From NCBI GenBank assembly GCA_029975165.1, contig JARKPR010000036.1, positions 1 to 64,000 on the forward strand: a stretch of 64,000 nt of DNA. The letters are read 5' to 3'. The stretch's first letter is position 1. Each line of letters begins with the position of its first letter. The position numbers and the translations under genes were made by a program. The notes under the pieces were generated by a model, which worked only from the letters and a program-made list of their open reading frames with translations, ran no database searches and was not told the origin of the DNA. Of this stretch, positions 60,317 to 64,000 are shown one piece after another. This DNA is from Selenomonadales bacterium. Lineage in GTDB: Bacteria > Bacillota > Negativicutes > Sporomusales > UBA7701.

Positions 60317-62293
60317 TTGGACGTTCTCGGGATAGATATCGAAACCTATTCGCCGGTTCCGCTCCCGAAGTCCGGCGTTTATCCTTATGCCGAACACCCG
60401 GACTTCTCCGTTCTCCTGTTCGGCTACGCCTTCAACGACGACCCGGTGCGCGTCGTGGACCTGGCCGGCGGCGAACAGCTGCCCGGTGAGGTGTACGACG
60501 CGCTCACCGACCATCGCGTGCTGAAAACGGCTTATAACGCGGCGTTCGAGAGAATCTGTCTATCGCGCTTCCTGGACGCCGGCGAATTCCTCCCGGCCGA
60601 ACAATGGGCCTGCACGATGGTGCAGGCGTTGACGCTGGGCTTGCCGGGCCACCTGGCCGAAGTGGCGAGGGTGCTGTTCAACGGACAGCAGGAGAAGCAG
60701 AAGATGGCCGAGGGGAAGGCCCTTATCCGGTATTTCTGCATCCCCTGCAGACCCACGAAAGCCAACGGCGGCCGTACCCGGAACCTTCCGCAGCACGCGC
60801 CGGAGAAGTGGGCTATCTTCAAATCCTACTGCGGTCAGGACGTGGAGGTGGAACGCGCCATCCGGCTCAAAATCGCCCGCTACCCGCTGACCGAATCCGA
60901 GCGGCGGCTCTGGGTGCTGGATCAGCAAATCAACGATCGCGGAATCTTGATTGATCTTCCGCTCGTTCGCCAGGCAATCCGCTGCGACGAAGAGGACAAG
61001 GCCCGCGCCATGGCTGAGGCCGTCCGCCTGACCGGCCTTGATAATCCGGCGAGCGTGGCACAGCTCAAGGAATGGCTGTTCGAGGAAACAGCCGAGACGG
61101 TGACGTCGCTGAACAAGAAGACGATTCCCGCCATGCTCAAAGCCACCGACAACGATACCGTCCGACAGGTCTTATTGCTACGTCAGGAGCTGTCGAAGAC
61201 CAGTGTTAAAAAGTATACGGCCATGGAAAACGCCGTCGGCGCCGATTCCAGGGTCCGGGGCCTGCTCCAGTTCTATGGCGCCAACCGCACCGGCCGGTGG
61301 GCCGGTAGGCTCGTCCAGGTGCAGAATCTCCCGCAGAACAAGTACAAAGACCTCGACCTCGCCCGGCGCCTGCTCCTTGAGGGCGACTTCGACATGATAG
61401 ACCTTCTTTACGGAGGCGTCCAGAACGTTCTCTCCCAGCTCATCAGAACCGCGTTCATCCCGGACGCCGGCTACCGCTTCCTAGTCGCCGACTTCTCCGC
61501 CATCGAGGCCCGCGTGATTGCGTGGCTCGCCGGTGAGGAGTGGCGCCTGGAGGTGTTCCGGACACACGGCAAGATTTACGAGGCGTCGGCCGCGGCGATG
61601 TTCAAGGTGCCGATCGAGAGCATCACCAAGGCGTCACCGCTTCGGCAAAAAGGAAAAGTGGCGGAACTGGCCCTCGGCTACCAGGGCGGCCCGCGTGCTC
61701 TTATCGCTATGGGCGCTCTGGACATGGGCTTGGCGGAGGACGAACTGCCCGGCCTGGTGTCGGCCTGGCGTGAGTCCAACCCTCATATCGTCCAGCTCTG
61801 GTGGGATACCGAGCGGGCGGCCATCGAAGCCCTGCGGACGAAGGGCACCGTCAAGCTCCGAATGGGGGTCTCCTACACCTACGAGAAGGGGATGCTGTTC
61901 GCCAATCTCCCCAGCGGCCGGCGCCTGGCGTATGCCCGGCCGAAAATGGAGCCGCACCCAAAGCTGGATAAGCTGTCGCTGACCTACGAGGGCCTCGACC
62001 AGATCACCAAAAAGTGGCGGCAGCTACCGACCTATGGTGGGAAGCTGGTCGAAAACCTGGTGCAAGCGATCGCCAGGGATTGCCTGGCCGCCGCGCTCGT
62101 CCAACTGGACGCCGCCGGCTACCCGATCAGGATGCACGTCCACGACGAGGCCGTCATCGAGGTGCCGGCCGCCGGCGTAGAGGCTGAGCTGGTAAAAGCC
62201 TGTGCTATCATGGGCCGGCCGCTCGACTGGGCGCCGGGCCTGCCGCTCCGGGCGGACGGTTTCGTCTGCAACTACTACAAGAAGGATGATTAA
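60317..62293 (+). CDS. phage family A DNA polymerase with 3'-5' exonuclease
   Basis: A 658-residue PolA-type replicative polymerase of Firmicutes phages. The exonuclease begins at the very N-terminus with GIDIETYSP (DxE). Polymerase motif A is FLVADFSAIEARVIAWLAGE, motif B is RQKGKVAELALGYQGG and motif C is MHVHDEAVIEVP. No 5'-nuclease domain is present. The TTG start at 60317 follows AAGGAGG by five bases and gives MDVLGIDIET. The longer frame to 60272 runs through the terminator hairpin and is rejected. A MazG-like protein follows immediately. Confidence 0.95.
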   Translation: MDVLGIDIETYSPVPLPKSGVYPYAEHPDFSVLLFGYAFNDDPVRVVDLAGGEQLPGEVYDALTDHRVLKTAYNAAFERICLSRFLDAGEFLPAEQWACTMVQALTLGLPGHLAEVARVLFNGQQEKQKMAEGKALIRYFCIPCRPTKANGGRTRNLPQHAPEKWAIFKSYCGQDVEVERAIRLKIARYPLTESERRLWVLDQQINDRGILIDLPLVRQAIRCDEEDKARAMAEAVRLTGLDNPASVAQLKEWLFEETAETVTSLNKKTIPAMLKATDNDTVRQVLLLRQELSKTSVKKYTAMENAVGADSRVRGLLQFYGANRTGRWAGRLVQVQNLPQNKYKDLDLARRLLLEGDFDMIDLLYGGVQNVLSQLIRTAFIPDAGYRFLVADFSAIEARVIAWLAGEEWRLEVFRTHGKIYEASAAAMFKVPIESITKASPLRQKGKVAELALGYQGGPRALIAMGALDMGLAEDELPGLVSAWRESNPHIVQLWWDTERAAIEALRTKGTVKLRMGVSYTYEKGMLFANLPSGRRLAYARPKMEPHPKLDKLSLTYEGLDQITKKWRQLPTYGGKLVENLVQAIARDCLAAALVQLDAAGYPIRMHVHDEAVIEVPAAGVEAELVKACAIMGRPLDWAPGLPLRADGFVCNYYKKDD

Positions 62294-62294
62294 C

Positions 62295-62729
62295 GTGAGA
62301 GCCGTCGAGAGGATGCTTTCTCTTTGGAATATCATAACCACCCGAGGTTCGCAAGAGTACCGGCGCCAGGACATCGCCCTGGCCGATGAGCTGATCCAGG
62401 CCCTCCGCAAAGAGAGCGGTCTGCACAATCCGACCGAGCTGCGGGCCTGCCGGAAGTTCTTTGGTAACACCCTGCACCAGCAGATGGTCGCAATAGGCAA
62501 GGAATTCCAAGAAGTGCATTACGCCTACATGGGTCTTGCCGACCCGAACTGCAAAGGCCAGGAGGCTTATATGAGCCTTCTGGCCGAAGAGCTGGTCGAC
62601 CTACAGACGGCCTGCCAGACGCTATTGGTCATCCTCGGGGCGGATATCGACAAAGTCCGCGGGGAGGTTATCGAAAAAAATTCAGCCAGAGGCTATTACC
62701 AGGCCTCAGAAAAGGAGGCTTCATCATGA
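62295..62729 (+). CDS. MazG-like nucleotide pyrophosphohydrolase
   Basis: A 144-residue helical protein. FQEVHYAYM, EELVDLQTACQTLLVILGADIDKVRGEVIEKNSARGYY fits the MazG/dUTPase-type all-alpha NTP pyrophosphatase fold (E-x2-E ... E-E-x2-D metal motif). It may hydrolyse non-canonical or excess dNTPs. The GTG at 62295 is preferred. An ATG at 62286 overlaps the ribosome site. It is coupled to the polymerase gene. Confidence 0.7.
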   Translation: MRAVERMLSLWNIITTRGSQEYRRQDIALADELIQALRKESGLHNPTELRACRKFFGNTLHQQMVAIGKEFQEVHYAYMGLADPNCKGQEAYMSLLAEELVDLQTACQTLLVILGADIDKVRGEVIEKNSARGYYQASEKEASS

Positions 62730-63181
62730 ACGTGTTTCGCTGCCCGGACACCAGCAAGCCAACCTATCCCGCCAAATGTAAGAGCGAATGCCCCCAAGCC
62801 TCCAAGTGCCTTGACTATCAGAAGGAGTCTCACACCGGCTATTTCAGCAAACAGCGGGTCGAACCGAAAGGCATCAAAACCCGGGGAACCAGGCACTTCG
62901 ACGGCATCCCGGTTCTGTGCCCGGAAGGCCTAACCGACGAGGAGTTTCAGGCCGTCTGCGCCGTGGAAGTCAAACTGTGGGCGGCCCGCCAGCGGGCGAT
63001 CAGCTCTATCGACATCTCCATCGACGGCGACGAGCTGGTCGTCTTCACCCGCGAGAAAAGCCCCATTAAGCGGGTTCGGCGCATAACGGGCTACCTCAGC
63101 GTCCTGGATTCGTTCAACGACGCCAAACAGGTCGAGGCGGCCGACCGTGTCTCTCATCTAAAAAACGGAGGCCAGGCATAA
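62726..63181 (+). CDS. small NrdD-like protein with N-terminal cysteine cluster
   Basis: A 151-residue protein. N-terminal CPDTSKPTYPAKCKSECPQASKC has four cysteines suitable for a metal site. The C-terminal SPIKRVRRITGYLSVLDSFNDAKQVEAADRVSH resembles the terminal segment of anaerobic ribonucleoside-triphosphate reductase (NRDD family) that is found alone in some phages. The glycyl-radical and active-site parts are absent, so it is not a reductase on its own. Overlaps the MazG-like gene by four bases. Confidence 0.6.
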   Translation: MNVFRCPDTSKPTYPAKCKSECPQASKCLDYQKESHTGYFSKQRVEPKGIKTRGTRHFDGIPVLCPEGLTDEEFQAVCAVEVKLWAARQRAISSIDISIDGDELVVFTREKSPIKRVRRITGYLSVLDSFNDAKQVEAADRVSHLKNGGQA

Positions 63182-63501
63182 TGAAACGAGTCTATATTGC
63201 CCACCCGCTACGGGGCGCCAAGTGGCGGGAAAACATCGAGAAAGCCGGTCGGTATTGCCGGAAATACGCCGAGGATGGAGAGGTCGTTCCGGTATCACCG
63301 TTACATGCATTCGGCTTCCTCGACCCGCATATCTTCGACCCGGATAAGGGAATGACTTTCTGTTTTTCGCTGCTGGAGACGTGCGAAGAACTTTGGGTTC
63401 ACGGCGCCTGGGAAACCTCGGAGGGTTGTCAAAAAGAGATAATCTTCGCCTGGGAAAAAGGTATCAAGGTGCGATTCGTCACCGACGAGGTGTCGGCATG
63501 A
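63181..63501 (+). CDS. nucleoside 2-deoxyribosyltransferase-like/DUF4406 protein
   Basis: A 106-residue Rossmann-like protein. YIAHPLRGAKWRENIEKAGRYCRKYAE, VVPVSPLHAFGFLDP and LLETCEELWVHGAWETSEGCQKEI match the DUF4406 and nucleoside deoxyribosyltransferase-related group common in phages. The family's catalytic Glu is likely in TSEGC or EELW. It probably modifies or salvages nucleotides. It overlaps both neighbours by a few bases. Confidence 0.78.
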   Translation: MKRVYIAHPLRGAKWRENIEKAGRYCRKYAEDGEVVPVSPLHAFGFLDPHIFDPDKGMTFCFSLLETCEELWVHGAWETSEGCQKEIIFAWEKGIKVRFVTDEVSA

Positions 63502-64000
63502 GTATCCCCGGCGCCTTCCTCAGCCTCCGACATGACGGACAACTCGCCGTTGCCACCGGTCGCAGCCGGTTCGAGAAGGAGTGGAAAAATAAAGAACTGC
63601 CCTGGTCGGAGCTGGTGCGGAAACTCAGCCAGACGACGCGGACCCGGGAGACGTTGGCCGAGTACGGCGCTATGCCGAAGACCGAACAAGACGAGTTGAA
63701 GGATGTCGGGGCCTTCGTAGGCGGGCTGCTCAAAGGCGGCCGGCGCACAGCTCAGGCGGTCGCCTGGCGCCAGATCATCACCCTCGACGCGGACTTCGCG
63801 TCGCCTGATCTCTGGGACACCTTCGTGCTGCTCAACGACTACGCCTGCGCCGTTTACTCCACGCATAAGCACCAGCCGGAGCGGCCGCGTCTGCGGTTCG
63901 TCATCCCGCTGGCGCGGGCGGTCAATCCGGACGAATACCAGGCCGTCGCGAGAAAAATCGCCGAGGGACTCGGGATGGATTACTTCGACGACACCACCTA
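63498..64000 (+). CDS. phage primase/VapE-type replication protein (5' part, cut by window end)
   Basis: The first 167 codons of a gene that continues past the window. ITLDADFASPDLWDTFVLL, then STHKHQPERPRLRFVIPLARAV and MDYFDDTT, is the N-terminal AEP-type primase-like domain of the virulence-associated E/D5 helicase-primase family of Firmicutes prophages. It would act with the polymerase. The ATG at 63498 overlaps the previous stop by four bases. Confidence 0.85.
   Translation, partial: MSIPGAFLSLRHDGQLAVATGRSRFEKEWKNKELPWSELVRKLSQTTRTRETLAEYGAMPKTEQDELKDVGAFVGGLLKGGRRTAQAVAWRQIITLDADFASPDLWDTFVLLNDYACAVYSTHKHQPERPRLRFVIPLARAVNPDEYQAVARKIAEGLGMDYFDDTT

Noticed and set aside
59219-62293. 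Possible 2-aminoadenine (Z) genome phage, from the PolA-type polymerase next to a dATP/dGTP diphosphohydrolase-like gene
   Set aside because: No PurZ-like adenylosuccinate synthetase or DatZ was seen in the window, and this polymerase type with DUF5664 proteins is common in ordinary Firmicutes prophages.

Overview
The window looks like the chromosome of a spore-forming, probably anaerobic Bacillota with high-G+C coding DNA. I favour the Sporomusa group of Negativicutes, but a high-G+C Clostridia lineage is possible. The evidence is two small acid-soluble spore protein genes, a spore photoproduct lyase, a GerMN lipoprotein, a mazEF pair of the B. subtilis EndoA type, a CIRCE-controlled groESL operon and the usual Firmicutes thiL-tsaE-tsaB-rimI cluster. 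No rRNA, tRNA or CRISPR array was seen. Layout: 1-12.7 kb holds a PfpI-like protein, ferritin behind a PerR-like box, an EndoQ-UvrD repair fusion broken by a one-base frameshift, an ornithine/alanine-racemase-like gene with a GNAT partner, a polysaccharide glycosyltransferase, an OmpR/histidine kinase pair with ordered repeats in its promoter, a cupin and a membrane protein. 12.9-16.6 kb carries molybdoenzyme maturation genes (TorD-like chaperone, MoeA) and a CoA-disulfide reductase fused to rhodanese. An AT-rich EVE-domain nuclease gene (16.7-17.7 kb) looks acquired. It is followed by a 213-bp element closed by a perfect 17-bp inverted repeat. 18.2-23.3 kb is a carbohydrate ABC transporter operon with a TIM-barrel isomerase, including a hairpin that probably lowers expression after the binding-protein gene. 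23.5-49.1 kb is mostly conserved core: two transporters, a rhomboid protease, spore photoproduct lyase, acpS-nnr, mazEF, an exported ComEC-like hydrolase with DUF3006, an amidase with GerMN, TPP riboswitch-thiC, alr with a TyrR-like regulator, the t6A genes (tsaE, tsaB, tsaD), a PdtaS/PdtaR-like two-component antitermination pair, and groESL. A cluster of consensus DnaA boxes lies between tsaD and the sensor kinase.

From the groEL terminator onward the DNA is accessory. A 46-bp hairpin at the groEL terminator (49.22 kb) recurs with 41/46 identity at the 3' end of a tyrosine integrase gene (52.95 kb). The first copy is flanked on both sides by TGCTAAC repeats, as in a phage attP. Between the two copies lies a 3.7-kb cassette. 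It holds a serine-recombinase remnant and then a cyclic-di-GMP (GEMM-I) riboswitch controlling two secreted proteins of unknown family. This is the most interesting candidate for an undescribed system.

From 52.95 kb to the right edge runs the left half of a prophage: integrase, repressor with an S24-like domain that has lost its autocleavage residues, a lambda-like divergent switch with operators, Cro-like and excisionase-like proteins, and a replication module (Cas4-like DUF2800 nuclease, DUF2815 ssDNA-binding protein, family A DNA polymerase, MazG-like and other nucleotide enzymes, a VapE-type primase cut by the window end). Inside it is a striking array of about 60 G-rich GGCNN pentamers with no obvious gene.
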